Assembly (NCBI GenBank): GCA_015350385.1 | Contig: WNKI01000004.1 | Coordinates: 2,273,890-2,337,889, forward strand | Length of the DNA stretch: 64,000 nt | DNA from: Aculops lycopersici | Taxonomy: Eukaryota; Arthropoda; Arachnida; Trombidiformes; Eriophyidae | Direction: 5' to 3' | Part shown: one piece after another, positions 23,745 to 34,363 of the stretch | How the letters are laid out: every line of letters starts with the position of its first letter | Position numbering within the stretch: the first letter of the stretch is position 1 | Made by a program: the position numbers and the translations under genes | The notes under the pieces: model-generated | Told to the model about the DNA's origin: nothing | Database searches by the model: none | What the model saw: the letters and a program-made list of their open reading frames with translations, nothing else

Positions 23745-25823
23745 CTAACGACTCTCAGGCCAATGCCTCTTGTATTCCTCGTGCTCAGCTGCATCTTCGA
23801 GCGTTTCCTGTCTATGCAAAATGAATATTATAAACAAGATCAACAAGCAGAGTACCGCTAGGGCTATCAGTGTCGAGAATACCAAGTCGCTCATTGGTGA
23901 TAAAAACATCTTGTAGTCCCAACTATTTGGATTATCCTTTTGTCTCGGTATGATAATGACCTGGGCATCTGGCACAATCTGTTCTAGTAGACGAGTCCTA
24001 ACTCGACCATCAGTACCGAATCCTGGAATAGAGACATTGAGCGTCTCGACAAAGTGTGGCGTTTGGCCGAGACCAAAGATGACATATGGCTGCTGTAGCG
24101 CAAAATGAGATGATTGCGACAGTTGACCTGAGCAACCTTGCATTTTCTTTCCATCATTTTGACTTAGTTCGAAACAAATGAAAGGTCCCCGAGCACTCTG
24201 TCCATTGGAACCAGCCTCGACTGAGCAGAGACCATTTGTGACGAGTACCTTCATGAAGCAAGCATCAACCATTTGGCTATTCATCTTGGCGGTGACATTT
24301 AGATCGTATGGCTTGTTTGAATGTTCACTAGCACCTATGAGCATGTCTACCTTTCCATCCTCGTTTATATCGAAAAGAGTAACCAGATCGATGTGGTGTT
24401 GGTGATCCAATACAATCTCTTGAGGTTCAAAAGTTCTAATCATGGCCTTACTACCACTAACAAGTGGGTCGTGTTTTGAGTGTTCAGGATCTAGGATGTT
24501 ATGCAAATAAACTACAACCGTCTTAGAGTCGTTGCTTCTTCGAGCTGTGGTCACAAAGTCGTTATAGCCATCGCCATCCAAATCCGAGGCCCTCAATGTA
24601 ACTGGAAACATATAATTCTCAGCAAATGTATGGCTGTCTAGTTTGTAGTCATAATCCCACCTACTACCAGTAGTGGCATTGTGGAATTTAAATATAACCT
24701 CCTTGCGTGAATTTTCGTACAATATGATAATTTCACAATCACGTGCCGCTTCTCGGTGACATCTAGGAATAATGTGATCAATCTTGCCATCGGCGTTTAT
24801 ATCAACAAGTGATGATTGCCCATAAGCGTGTTGTTTTGTATCCAACGGAAGCTCTTTTGATATGACTTTGAAAGATTTGGATGAGTCTGGGTCTGCGTAT
24901 AAATATGCTACCTTTCCCCCGGCACTGAGAACGATATCTGCAGCACCATCATGATTGATATCAATGAAGGAGTTCGAATGTGGTTCGACAAAATAGTCTT
25001 TGCTTATAAATTTCCAATCTTCAATGGGCATCTTAATAAATTTTTCGTCACTACTTCCTGGTTGGGGTGGGCGCCAGACGCTAACAAAACCCATCCTGTC
25101 GACGCTCATAAAGTCGGTCATAAGATCCCCATCGAGATCGAAGAGCAGAGGTTGGGCCGTCATCTCGACGCCCAAATCCATGAACTCACATGGTGGGATC
25201 TGGGTAGGTAGTTCCTGTTTCAATGCTAATGATTCAGGTTTTATCGAACTATTGCTTGTTGAGTTTGTAGCTGGAGCTGCGCCACTATTTAAGGCAGCAG
25301 CCTGGGCTAGAGTATAAGCAGTGTTTGGGGTTAATTTTGTTGTCTGAAATAATGGCGAACTATTAGGATCGATCGATTTTCTATCCACCTTGAGGCTCTT
25401 GAGTTGGTATATCTTGTCGTTGGCTTGTTTATGTGATAAAATAAGAGGCAATAGATTGGGATTTCCATCTCTATCTATATCTGCCAAATATATCTGGATA
25501 ATAGGTTTATCTGATTTGCACGAGAAGCCCAACTCGAGAGGCGGTAGCAGTTGTCTTTGGTGCTGATAATGTATGTCTACTCGAGTTCCATCATCTCCGA
25601 TAACTACAATATCCGTTCTTTTATTTAAATCTAAATCTCCGAAAGCTGCTGGAATACCATTGAATGATACTGAAATTGCTAAGTGGCTTAATGATGCTAG
25701 TAATATTAACAATGAAAATAACAGGTGTAAGACTAGAGGAACACCAGTGTGGTTGCTACAACTAATTTGTGGCAAAATAGAGGACTTCTTTTTCCGTCTA
25801 GCCATATCGTTGATGTGAAACAT
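23745..25823 (-). CDS. ITFG1: ITFG1/TIP/Linkin-like FG-GAP membrane protein
   Basis: A type I membrane glycoprotein of the T-cell immunomodulatory protein (TIP)/Linkin family, linked in other animals to cell adhesion and tissue integrity. It has 692 residues. The hydrophobic N-terminal signal is at about 27-51, after a basic RRKKK stretch. At least seven FG-GAP/EF-like DxDxDGxxD loops follow, including ADIDRDGNPN, FDLDGDLMTD, DINHDGAAD, DINADGKID, SDLDGDGYND and FDINEDGKVD, as expected for a seven-bladed beta-propeller. One transmembrane helix (about 648-669) precedes a short charged tail. It is somewhat longer than the roughly 610-residue human protein. Single exon, transcribed in the same direction as MCM5. 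A full CRE (TGACGTCA) lies about 165 bp upstream. Confidence 0.93.
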   Translation of the reverse strand: MFHINDMARRKKKSSILPQISCSNHTGVPLVLHLLFSLLILLASLSHLAISVSFNGIPAAFGDLDLNKRTDIVVIGDDGTRVDIHYQHQRQLLPPLELGFSCKSDKPIIQIYLADIDRDGNPNLLPLILSHKQANDKIYQLKSLKVDRKSIDPNSSPLFQTTKLTPNTAYTLAQAAALNSGAAPATNSTSNSSIKPESLALKQELPTQIPPCEFMDLGVEMTAQPLLFDLDGDLMTDFMSVDRMGFVSVWRPPQPGSSDEKFIKMPIEDWKFISKDYFVEPHSNSFIDINHDGAADIVLSAGGKVAYLYADPDSSKSFKVISKELPLDTKQHAYGQSSLVDINADGKIDHIIPRCHREAARDCEIIILYENSRKEVIFKFHNATTGSRWDYDYKLDSHTFAENYMFPVTLRASDLDGDGYNDFVTTARRSNDSKTVVVYLHNILDPEHSKHDPLVSGSKAMIRTFEPQEIVLDHQHHIDLVTLFDINEDGKVDMLIGASEHSNKPYDLNVTAKMNSQMVDACFMKVLVTNGLCSVEAGSNGQSARGPFICFELSQNDGKKMQGCSGQLSQSSHFALQQPYVIFGLGQTPHFVETLNVSIPGFGTDGRVRTRLLEQIVPDAQVIIIPRQKDNPNSWDYKMFLSPMSDLVFSTLIALAVLCLLILFIIFILHRQETLEDAAEHEEYKRHWPESR

Positions 25824-25987
25824 TTCGAATCAATATCAATTCGAAGTTGTTCTTAAAATAGTGTATTACAATATATAATCATTTCAATGAATGACTGGAT
25901 AATAATATTATCTGAGCATCCAGTATAATTCACTGACGGGATTGCTGTTTTCTCGTTTGTTTTCTCTTCGTGCATAACACAACACAC

Positions 25988-25995
25988 TGACGTCA
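25988..25995. promoter_or_regulatory. Full CRE palindrome TGACGTCA
   Basis: A perfect eight-base CREB/ATF site about 165 bp upstream of the ITFG1-like start codon. It is a candidate proximal promoter element. About two copies would be expected by chance in a window this size, so the support is its position. Confidence 0.4.
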
Positions 25996-26452
25996 ATGAG
26001 AATTTTGGTCAGCTGTCTTTGTGCACTGTTACGTTTAAACACTAATGTCGCTACAATATTACAAAGGTTGATGATAATTCTAATATTAAAATACCTTAGC
26101 AATAGATGTTAACACGTGAGTTGCTAAAGCATAAGTGAAGTTTATTTTGTAAATGGTTGCACAGAATGGGTTTAAAGGCGAGGGATACAAATTGCGCTCG
26201 AAAAGAGTAGTCTCGCGTTACAGCACGAAGCGCGCTACGTTCAAAAGTCTCGTGCCACTTATCGAATAAGATTGAGATAATGAATCCATCGTAATAACTC
26301 ATTCATTTCATGAAGTCGAACTACAGATCAGGGTAAAATTGATTGAAAAAGAGAACTTGCAGAAATCAAAGGAATTTGGATGATACGAGTGAAGACCGGA
26401 TGCAGAGTCGGTCTCAACTTAGCAGGAAACAATGAGCTCGGCAGATGGATAT

Positions 26453-27175
26453 TTAGATAGTTTCCGATGTTTCATTGATATTTATGTCTACGAGTCTTTC
26501 GTCAGCTTGTAATTTCCGACACAAGGCGATGTACCGGACTGCTGGCTTGATTATTGGAGCAACGTATTGTTCGCAGAATAGCGATTTGTCGGGAATTATT
26601 AAGTTCCGATGGTTGCAGAGGAGTTCGTTGTCTCCAAACTTGGTAAGAAACGTTAATACAAAATTGAAACAGTTATTGTTATCACCATGATAAGCTTCTT
26701 GTGTCCATTTATCTTTATCGATGTGAATATTTCGGAATTCCTGATTCCAAGCTGCAACAAGAACTTCTCTCTGGATGGTCGTGTCGTTGTTTCGAATGCA
26801 TAAGTTTTCGAAAAAGTTCAGAGGCAAACATTGTTGCCATCTGCCATCTTGGCTCAAATCAAAATGACTGAATCCATCCTCATTGAACTGTATCACAGAG
26901 CCTGAGTTATTGACAATTCCAATATGCAGTCCAGTCTTGTTCTTGAAATCTTCAAGGAAGTTACCGTTTGATGGAATCAGCGCGAGGTCATGAGTGATAT
27001 ATTTAACTGGCTTAAATGGGTTTTTGAGGGTGAAAACTCTTGTTAGAGTTTCCTCCTGGAGTTTTCTAGAGCATAGTTTGCACCTGTAAAAGTTTTCATC
27101 ACTAAAAGAGATTTGAAGAGTTGACACATGGCATTCATGAGTGATGCATACGATATCCTTTGGATTCGATGTCAT
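26453..27175 (-). CDS. MKRN2OS: MKRN2OS-family protein (MKRN2 opposite-strand type)
   Basis: A conserved animal protein of unknown biochemical function. The 240-residue ORF has an N-terminal pair of Cys motifs (HECH near residue 13 and CKLCSRK near 36) that could bind metal. The family core is recognisable: GLHIGIVNNSGSVIQFNEDG (about 94-113), the motif YHGDNNNCFNFVLTFL (about 163) and EQYVAPIIKPAVRYIALCR (about 204). These match the conserved stretches of MKRN2OS from my knowledge of that family. Single exon, starting at an ATG with no earlier in-frame ATG nearby. A minus-strand AATAAA lies about 310 bp downstream (TTTATT near 26141). It is head-to-head with the small gene at 27754. I see no makorin gene in the window. 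Confidence 0.85.
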   Translation of the reverse strand: MTSNPKDIVCITHECHVSTLQISFSDENFYRCKLCSRKLQEETLTRVFTLKNPFKPVKYITHDLALIPSNGNFLEDFKNKTGLHIGIVNNSGSVIQFNEDGFSHFDLSQDGRWQQCLPLNFFENLCIRNNDTTIQREVLVAAWNQEFRNIHIDKDKWTQEAYHGDNNNCFNFVLTFLTKFGDNELLCNHRNLIIPDKSLFCEQYVAPIIKPAVRYIALCRKLQADERLVDININETSETI

Positions 27176-27753
27176 GGCAACAGATGGTCTGTAAAAAGAA
27201 ACTCGGCGCTCTCATTTGAATTGACCTCTAATAACTAGGCAGTTGATCTAACAATCTTGTAACTTAAATTGAATCCCGGTCTAATGCTATGACTAGAAAA
27301 TTGATTGACGTTACAGCCAACGCCAAAAATTTTGCACAATTTAGATCTAGACTGCGGCAACAACTGATATTATGTTGTTCATTGTGGGTGTATGGTTTAT
27401 ATACGTTAGTACATGTGTAAGTAGCTTCGGTCGTCCTACGTCCAGAGCAGGCGGGCGTGTCTACCAACCCGGAGTCGATCTATCCTTACACGCCAAATGC
27501 CCTCGCGTGCGCAAATTTTGAAATTCTCTCACATGACGCATTTATTATTGTTAGGGATTGTTATTTAACAGGGATTGAAACTCAGTCTCAAGACAATCGA
27601 TCAATTACTAATTGTTAAGGTTCAAAAATGAATGAGATCTCATAACGATCAACCTTAAACGGTAACCGATATAATATCTGCAAAACTAGGGCTCACCTCA
27701 TCCAGCACTAATCAACTCCCATCGAATCTTCTCAATCCATTCGTCGATTCACT
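27176..27753. promoter_or_regulatory. Putative bidirectional promoter (578 bp)
   Basis: This gap separates two divergent start codons, so it should hold both promoters. It contains a short direct repeat of TTAGGGATTG/CAGGGATTG type near 27550-27580. I see no clear TATA box close to either gene and no RNA gene. Confidence 0.4.
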
Positions 27754-28128
27754 ATGGCTACATTACCAACTGACCAGGTGCCGCCTCAACCATTTCAGGA
27801 ATCATCTGTGGAGGTTATGTTGAATGGATTCTTCAATCAAGAAGGAACACCAAGTATTTTAGGCTTTCAAGTACCCAATTTCGTTGCGGCAAATAATAGC
27901 CTTCTAAACAACGCACAATCATCTGGATTGCTTGCCAGATATAGCGTTCTATTGTTTATCATCGAAGAGCTCAAGAAAGACATCAGACCCACCTATGCTG
28001 GTTCGAAAACTTCAGCCGAGAGATTGAAGAGAAACATAAACTTAGCTAGAATTGAAATTAGGACATGCATGCAAGAATTGGAAAGATGCGAATTACAGAC
28101 TCACAAGGAAACACATCACCTGAGTTGA
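27754..28128 (+). CDS. Small helical protein of unknown family
   Basis: I do not recognise this 124-residue protein with confidence. It is acidic to neutral, with no signal peptide and no cysteine cluster (two Cys near the C-terminus). The middle, LLARYSVLLFIIEELKKDI, and the end, AERLKRNINLARIEIRTCM, look like two amphipathic helices that could form a coiled coil, as in small Mediator or vesicle-tethering subunits. That comparison is structural only. Support as a gene comes from a clean ATG, ordinary codon use, absence of simple repeats, and its head-to-head position with the MKRN2OS-family gene. Confidence 0.6.
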   Translation: MATLPTDQVPPQPFQESSVEVMLNGFFNQEGTPSILGFQVPNFVAANNSLLNNAQSSGLLARYSVLLFIIEELKKDIRPTYAGSKTSAERLKRNINLARIEIRTCMQELERCELQTHKETHHLS

Positions 28129-29401
28129 TCCAGAATTCGGTAAAAAGTACACGAAGACGCATCTACTCTCTACTTAGATATCTGATGAATTGTTGAGGTT
28201 TTAAGCTTTCCACGCTCCATAGAAAAAGCACGGGGCCGCAAAATACTCAAAAAACCCTAAAACCCCAAAAAACGCCAATGAGTGGGGTGCGCGATTGGAA
28301 TTTTGGTCCAATTCATCTCGCAACTGGGCTAAAAGGAGCAAGAAATAATTTCACATACAACTCAGATCAGCGAGCTGAATCGATTGACGTGTGACTTGCC
28401 CAGATACGAGATGTACATAGTCATATGTTTCCTCGTAAGTTCTGCAGCGGTAGCCTCCGATTATCGGTGACCAATAGTAGGCCATTTGAGGCATGAACCA
28501 TACGATGATATAATACGAAATCCATAAATCGCGCTTTGTGCGCCCATTCTGTGCAACCATTTCTAAATCAACTTCACTCTAATTTCTGCAGCCCACAAGT
28601 TATCATCAACTGCGAATCTACTTTACTATCCTGAATACCTTCAGCTATAGCATCGTAACGAGCAAAGTGGCCCATCATCACATGGAAACCTATCAGCCGA
28701 TTTCAATCTCTCATGAAACACGCGGCGGAAGGTGCATTGGGAATGCGGTTGTTGTGAAACAAAACGAGTGAGATATATTGCAGTTGGGGATTGGGGACCT
28801 GTGCACTCATTACGCACACAATAGACTAGAGAGCAAAACGAACAGACACTTCTTGCCAAGCAATTCGGCCTCATCCTGTTGAGCCTTGTTCCCGCAAAGA
28901 AGTTTATCAAAAAAGTTCACCTTGGGTCCATAGATTCGCCTTATGTTCTCCTCGCCTTGTTATCTAATCTTGTTGAGTTGTGCGGCGTGCAATTGTTGCG
29001 AGTGCCAAGACTACAAGAGTCGAAAGGTCTATGTGGTAGTCTCGTGGGCAGATCTCTGTTCGGGTTGTTCGATAATTGATTTTAAGGATTTGATTTGGGT
29101 GAGCCTTAAAATTTTTACTTGCTTAGGTAATTAACTACATTTTAAAGGGTTGCGAGGAATGTACTGATGTTTAACTCGTTGACCAGTCGAGACGAATCGA
29201 GACGAGGCTGACACCACGGGCCGCTCAGAATGGAGGATCGAGCACAATCCTCTAAAATAGGGTTTCCCCACAGTTACAGGTGCCTTTCTATAACGACGCT
29301 CTAGGCAACAAGCGAAACTGTCCAATCCTCGCAAATTTGTTACTATGATATCACTACAACTTGGTGTCATCGGGCGACTAGCCACACCAAATGCTGATGC
29401 T
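28129..29401. other. Intergenic region between small gene and ABC transporter
   Basis: Apart from a possible 69-codon minus-strand ORF at 28351-28560, I see no conserved feature. A short frame at 28943-29134 (+) begins with a hydrophobic stretch and several cysteines (CNCCEC, CSGC) and might be a short secreted peptide, but it has no other support. A telomere-like CCCTAAAACCCC string at 28255-28266 is too short to mean much. Confidence 0.5.
28351..28560 (-). CDS. Possible small single-pass membrane protein
   Basis: A 69-residue ORF with an ATG, a basic N-terminus (NGRTKRD), one strongly hydrophobic, aromatic-rich helix (WISYYIIVWFMPQMAYYW, about 13-30) and a polar C-terminal half with RTYEETYDY. 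The layout resembles small accessory subunits of respiratory complexes, but I cannot assign a family. It contains no simple repeats. It could be a chance ORF. Confidence 0.3.
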   Translation of the reverse strand: MVAQNGRTKRDLWISYYIIVWFMPQMAYYWSPIIGGYRCRTYEETYDYVHLVSGQVTRQSIQLADLSCM

Positions 29402-32400
29402 TCATCTCAACTCTTGTTGCTCTCGCGCCAAGGCGATGAAAATGTCCTGCAATGACGAGTCGTTAATCATGTAACTTAAATTTGCATGCTTCTCTCTGGC
29501 CTGCATCAGTATCTTAAACAAGGTGGATCTTTTGACATGATCGTCTGAGATATTGAAAGTGGCCGAGTTTATGTTTGTGTCCACCAATCTAACAGCAGCG
29601 CCAAGTACGGACTCCAGATTAGATTTGAGCTCTAGAATGATCTCATTGATGGTCAGGTAGCTTTCATTCAAGGTTTCATTGGCACTTGCCTGACTAAATT
29701 GGACCTTGATGTTACAACCTTGAGGAAACTTTGATCTCAAATGCAGGAACGACCCAATGCATCTGAGCCGACCGCGAGCCATGATGGCAACCCGATCGCA
29801 AATTGCCTCACACTCTTCCATGGCATGTGAGCTAATTACCACTGAAACTCCGCTGTGACTTCTCAGAGACTTTAGCAGTTCCCACACACCTCGACGAGCA
29901 ATCGGGTCAACCCCGGCCGTCGGCTCGTCCAACGCCAACAAGCTAGGATTACCAATGAACGCCATGCCAAGAGCTAACTTCCGCTTGGTGCCGCCGCTCA
30001 GTGATTTTACAGTCTTGTGCGAGTGCTCAGACATATCCAACACCTCGAGAGCCGAGTTTACCAGACTAGGAATGTTTTGCACGTCTACACTTCTTAAACG
30101 GGCCATCAAGCAAAGGGCCTCGTAGGGACTCAGCGACATGTCAGGGTTAGACTGCGGCCCATAGCCGAGCTTGCTGCGATAGGTGTCTATATTGTCTGTA
30201 ATGTAGTGACCATTCAGCCAGATTCGTCCTGAATCTAACCCAATCTCGGCCGCAATGATCGAGAAGGTAGTCGATTTACCTGCGCCATTGACACCTAGCA
30301 GTCCAAAGCACTCTCTTTGGTTGACAGCGAAGGATAGGTCACTGATCACAGGTTTGCCCCTGACATAGGACTTCTTCAAGTCGGCAACCACCAGGCTGTG
30401 AGTGTTTGTTGAGACATTCTTGATCAAATTCGTGGCTTTACACATTTCATCTTGCACATCCTGATCTATTTCTTGGAATTCTTGTGCAATGCTTATGGGA
30501 GTTTTGAGATAATTTCTCGGGTTCAAATAATACCATAGATCTAAATTGTTGCTCTCCACGATACAGAGCAACAAGCTGTAAACGATTGCCTGTCCAAAAA
30601 GTGCGCTAAAGCCAAAGATAACTGGTGAGATTGTAAGGTCGCTTCTCTCCAAGCAGTCGCTTGTTGTTTCTGGTTTTACATAGCAAGTAGCGCCAAGTCC
30701 ATATACAATGTATTGATATGCATCTGTCGGTAGGATAGCGGTAAAAACTCTGATCAATGTATGATTGATGGATGAAAGGTCTCTCTTGACTGCTAATCCA
30801 AATAGTAGCAAAATCCTATTAATGAACCAGCTGGAGGCGAGAAGCATACAAAAGTAGCCAACGCTAGCCTCTTTAATCACCGTTGAGATCACGTAACTGA
30901 AGATGGAAGAGCTAATATGTAGCATAAACATAGCAGCCGATAGAATGAGGTGAACTTGGTAACTCGGCTGCAAGAAAATCATTCTTGCCGCTAATCTCAA
31001 GAATACGTTAATAATAAAAACTCCAATTAAAGCTGATGGTATATCTGCAATGAATTGTGCGACCCAATAGAGCAGAAAGTTTGCGTCACTTGTTAGCTGC
31101 ATCGCCTTAAACTTGCTAACTCGCTCTGAGGTTGGATAATAAATATAGTGCATAACAACTAGTGAGATCAACAGGTCAGGGAAGAATTCATTTGGAAGAA
31201 GCAATTCAATGTTCCATCTGTGGATTAGGAGTAGCAAAATCAAGGCAGGCACCACAATTCGGTATATTAATAGATTGACCCAATCTCTTCTATACGTGTT
31301 GAAATGCTTCATTAGTAGGGCAGATAATAGATTTGTTGATTTTGTTAATGAGTTGCTCATCTTTGGCATAGTCAGGTTCTTGATATGATCGATTGTCGAG
31401 TTTGTTGTCATCTTCAGAGAAACTTGGGCAGGAGTTTTGATTTCATTGCTATCTTGAGCGCCATTCGCCTCTAACTCTTCGTCTCTTGTTCTCATTAAGA
31501 CATCCTCCAAAGATGAACTCTTCAGGCCATGCGACTTAATGCCTAGAGATTGTGATTGGCTCTCAATTTTCTCCAACAGGTTGATCATCTTTGCTTCGAC
31601 CTCCGGTGATCCGCCTTCGCCTAGCTCAACCACTATATCGACACTCGTTGATTTGTTGGCTGCTTGTATCACTTTGGTATCTTCGTTATCTGTCTTGGCG
31701 AACTTGAAGTATTGTCTAATGAGTGCCAAAATTTCCTCTTTTCTGTCCGGAAAACATTCGATTCTAAGCTTGTATCCGGGGCCAAATGTACGTGTTAAGA
31801 AGGTGGACGAACCGCAGCAAACAATGCGACCCTCTCTCATTATAGCGATCCGGTCGCCCAAGTAGTCGGCTTCTTCCATGTGCTGTGTAGAGAGTAGGAC
31901 CGTGCGATCAGCGCGATACTTTCGGATCGCATTCCAAATGAACACTCGAGAGTCTGGATCTAGACCTGAGCTTGGCTCGTCAAGGATCAGTATCGTAGAG
32001 TTGCCAACAAATGCCATGGCCAAGCTTAACTTCCTCTTCATGCCACCTGATAGTTCGTCGGGTAGCTTGTTCACGTGTTGCGATAAACTAACATCTTCTA
32101 TGGTCGCCATAATATGAGCATACTTTTGATACCCGGCCATATCACAGTTCTTAATATCAATAATCAGCTCTAGGTGCTGTCTTACATTCAAATACTTGTC
32201 CAGTATACTCGTTTGCGGACACACTCCGACACTTGTTCGCTTCTTACCCAATATCGAGCTTTTAAAGATGACACGTCCTATATCTGGATTGAGCCTCCCA
32301 AGTATCATGTTCATCAATGTAGTTTTACCTGCTCCATTGTGTCCCAACAATAGAGTTGTTTCTCCGCGATAAATATTTAGTGACAAATCGTTAACAACCT

Positions 32401-33391
32401 CCACGCCATTGAAAGATTTGCTCAACTTGTTGATTTCTATTCCCTTCTCACGCTCACTAATTGATTGCTCAAAAAATTTGGAGTTTCTCTCAGTTTCAGA
32501 TTCTAACTCATTGCTTCTTTGACTAGACGCCCTGTTAAACAGCAGACCTTCAAGACAGAAGAACGGCGACTTGATGTCGGCATCCTCTTGCCACGGACAC
32601 ACCTCCTCGAACCACCTGGCAAACAAATGAGCAATCAGAGACCAGACTACCATAGCAACCAAGATCAATTTCACCGGTTGACTTACAGACTTTCCATCTT
32701 GACTAACTCGAGTTTCATCGCAATGCTTGCAAACGGTGTAGCTATCACATAAAATTGCTATTGATTCATAGGGTGAGATAGAGGCGAGAAATAACACCAC
32801 TACCTTGAGAGGATCGCTAACTGTCACTGAGATCCAGAGGATTGCTTCATGAAAGAATACTTGCAAGAATAGCACTATCAATGAGAGTGGTGCAAATCTT
32901 GATGAGGTTAATATTGAGGCGCTAACAAAGATCCAGGCATTGAAATGCACACCAAATAATATGAATATGAGTCCTATTTCAAGACTTGAAGCTAATGATT
33001 CGGTAAATATATACCAGATGGACATATGAATGAGGGATACTAATATTGGCAGTAGCGTAAGTATAACACATATTGAATTTGCTAAATAATACGATCGCCG
33101 TCTAAGGCCCATGGAAATGAGCAAACTTTTCATTCCAAACTCACGATCAGCTGCTAGCCAATTGGCAAAGTGATAGAAGTGACCAACTGTAACAATCCAA
33201 ATTATAATGGAGGGTAAGGCCTCGAAACGGAAACCGATAACCTTGAAATCCTCTATTACGTAATAGTTGAGGCCAATAATAAGTGCCGGCCAGAGGACTA
33301 TCCGTGATAGAAGCCATAGCGGCGTTCTTAGTTGAGAAATCGAGTATCTTCGAATTAAAGCCCATGTTTGGGTACTAACAGGTCGTGACAT
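29402..33391 (-). CDS. ABCA-type full transporter, compact form
   Basis: An ATP-driven membrane transporter, probably of lipids as in other ABCA proteins, with TMD-NBD-TMD-NBD order in 1329 residues. NBD1 has Walker A GHNGAGKT (about 350), signature LSGGMKRK (about 447), Walker B ILILDEPSSGLDP and H-loop STQHMEEAD. NBD2 has Walker A GVNGAGKST (about 1033), LSGGTKRK (about 1131), LLALDEPTAGVDP and SSHAMEECE. Both sites look catalytically complete. Each NBD is followed by an ABCA-like regulatory segment. The loops after the first helix of each TMD are only about 15-25 residues, whereas classical ABCA proteins carry large extracellular domains there and exceed 1600 residues. Single exon. It is head-to-head with calpain. 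Confidence 0.93.
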   Translation of the reverse strand: MSRPVSTQTWALIRRYSISQLRTPLWLLSRIVLWPALIIGLNYYVIEDFKVIGFRFEALPSIIIWIVTVGHFYHFANWLAADREFGMKSLLISMGLRRRSYYLANSICVILTLLPILVSLIHMSIWYIFTESLASSLEIGLIFILFGVHFNAWIFVSASILTSSRFAPLSLIVLFLQVFFHEAILWISVTVSDPLKVVVLFLASISPYESIAILCDSYTVCKHCDETRVSQDGKSVSQPVKLILVAMVVWSLIAHLFARWFEEVCPWQEDADIKSPFFCLEGLLFNRASSQRSNELESETERNSKFFEQSISEREKGIEINKLSKSFNGVEVVNDLSLNIYRGETTLLLGHNGAGKTTLMNMILGRLNPDIGRVIFKSSILGKKRTSVGVCPQTSILDKYLNVRQHLELIIDIKNCDMAGYQKYAHIMATIEDVSLSQHVNKLPDELSGGMKRKLSLAMAFVGNSTILILDEPSSGLDPDSRVFIWNAIRKYRADRTVLLSTQHMEEADYLGDRIAIMREGRIVCCGSSTFLTRTFGPGYKLRIECFPDRKEEILALIRQYFKFAKTDNEDTKVIQAANKSTSVDIVVELGEGGSPEVEAKMINLLEKIESQSQSLGIKSHGLKSSSLEDVLMRTRDEELEANGAQDSNEIKTPAQVSLKMTTNSTIDHIKNLTMPKMSNSLTKSTNLLSALLMKHFNTYRRDWVNLLIYRIVVPALILLLLIHRWNIELLLPNEFFPDLLISLVVMHYIYYPTSERVSKFKAMQLTSDANFLLYWVAQFIADIPSALIGVFIINVFLRLAARMIFLQPSYQVHLILSAAMFMLHISSSIFSYVISTVIKEASVGYFCMLLASSWFINRILLLFGLAVKRDLSSINHTLIRVFTAILPTDAYQYIVYGLGATCYVKPETTSDCLERSDLTISPVIFGFSALFGQAIVYSLLLCIVESNNLDLWYYLNPRNYLKTPISIAQEFQEIDQDVQDEMCKATNLIKNVSTNTHSLVVADLKKSYVRGKPVISDLSFAVNQRECFGLLGVNGAGKSTTFSIIAAEIGLDSGRIWLNGHYITDNIDTYRSKLGYGPQSNPDMSLSPYEALCLMARLRSVDVQNIPSLVNSALEVLDMSEHSHKTVKSLSGGTKRKLALGMAFIGNPSLLALDEPTAGVDPIARRGVWELLKSLRSHSGVSVVISSHAMEECEAICDRVAIMARGRLRCIGSFLHLRSKFPQGCNIKVQFSQASANETLNESYLTINEIILELKSNLESVLGAAVRLVDTNINSATFNISDDHVKRSTLFKILMQAREKHANLSYMINDSSLQDIFIALAREQQELR

Positions 33392-34363
33392 TATGTTACG
33401 GTTTTTTTCGATTTGAGACTATTTTTGCAACATAGGTTGGTTTCTAGATGACTACATCCGTCAAATCTTAATTTGCAAATCGATCGAATGAGCATGTGGG
33501 CCCTAAATTGGAATTAGTGTAGTGGGCTTGTTGGAGATACGACCACTCCTGCCAGCTCGGTCAACGAGCTCCACGGGTGAGCGAGAGGGTGTGGCGGTAC
33601 GCGCCGCACGCAGAATAAGTTTTCTTCATATAAATACTGTAGCACACGAATAAGCAACACACATTCACGATTGTAACTCTAACAGAGCCTCTGTAGAAGT
33701 CTACGACTGCAGTCTGCAGGACAATCATCTGGCCTTTGCTATGCCTTGGAAGAAGATTGGACTTATGGCGCAGAGGGAGCTCCGTCAGCGAGTGTGCCGC
33801 TGCAGATTACTGCCTGCAGTTATATACTAGTTCGGTACATCGGGTGAGATACAAAATGAGTACTCGAAGGCGTGCCGTGGGCTCATCATCAGCCGCTGAT
33901 GCCCGTTGAACGAACAGCGTTACAACTTGCGAAAATTCATCTATGCCTACACTGGCCGTCAGGTTTTTTTCATACAAATGGGGCATCAAACTTGACGCAT
34001 TTGTAAACAAAACTCTGTTATTCTTATTTTCACATTGATTCTCTGTGGGGCGAAAAACCCGACGGCAAGTGTATTTCAACACGGACATCTCATCACAAGA
34101 GAAGATCGTGACTCATCACGTCGATGGGATTTTCACGGTTGATGATGGAACCAGCGTAAACAAAGAAAAAGGTTAAACACGACTCTATTAGCGGGTAGAC
34201 AGATATTGTTATTTTACTGATGCAAACTATTTTATTGTGATCATCATTCTTTCATCAAAGCAACCGAAGCAATAGCCTCCCTACTCTATTGGATCTTATT
34301 GGATTTTAGATTAGGAAGATAAGAACAACGATTAAACCACAATAAGTCCCTTATTATACTGCG
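33392..34363. promoter_or_regulatory. Divergent intergenic region between ABCA-like and calpain
   Basis: 972 bp between two start codons. ATATAAAT at about 33629 is a TATA-like element on the plus strand, but it lies over 700 bp from the calpain ATG. A 93-codon minus ORF at 33807-34088 has no recognisable domain and I do not call it. No RNA gene is seen. Confidence 0.4.

Noticed and set aside
28255..28266. Telomere-like CCCTAAAACCCC
   Set aside because: It is a single short occurrence inside an A-rich stretch, with no tandem array.
33807..34088. 93-codon minus-strand frame between ABCA-like and calpain
   Set aside because: It has no domain, signal peptide or conserved composition. The length is within chance for this base composition.
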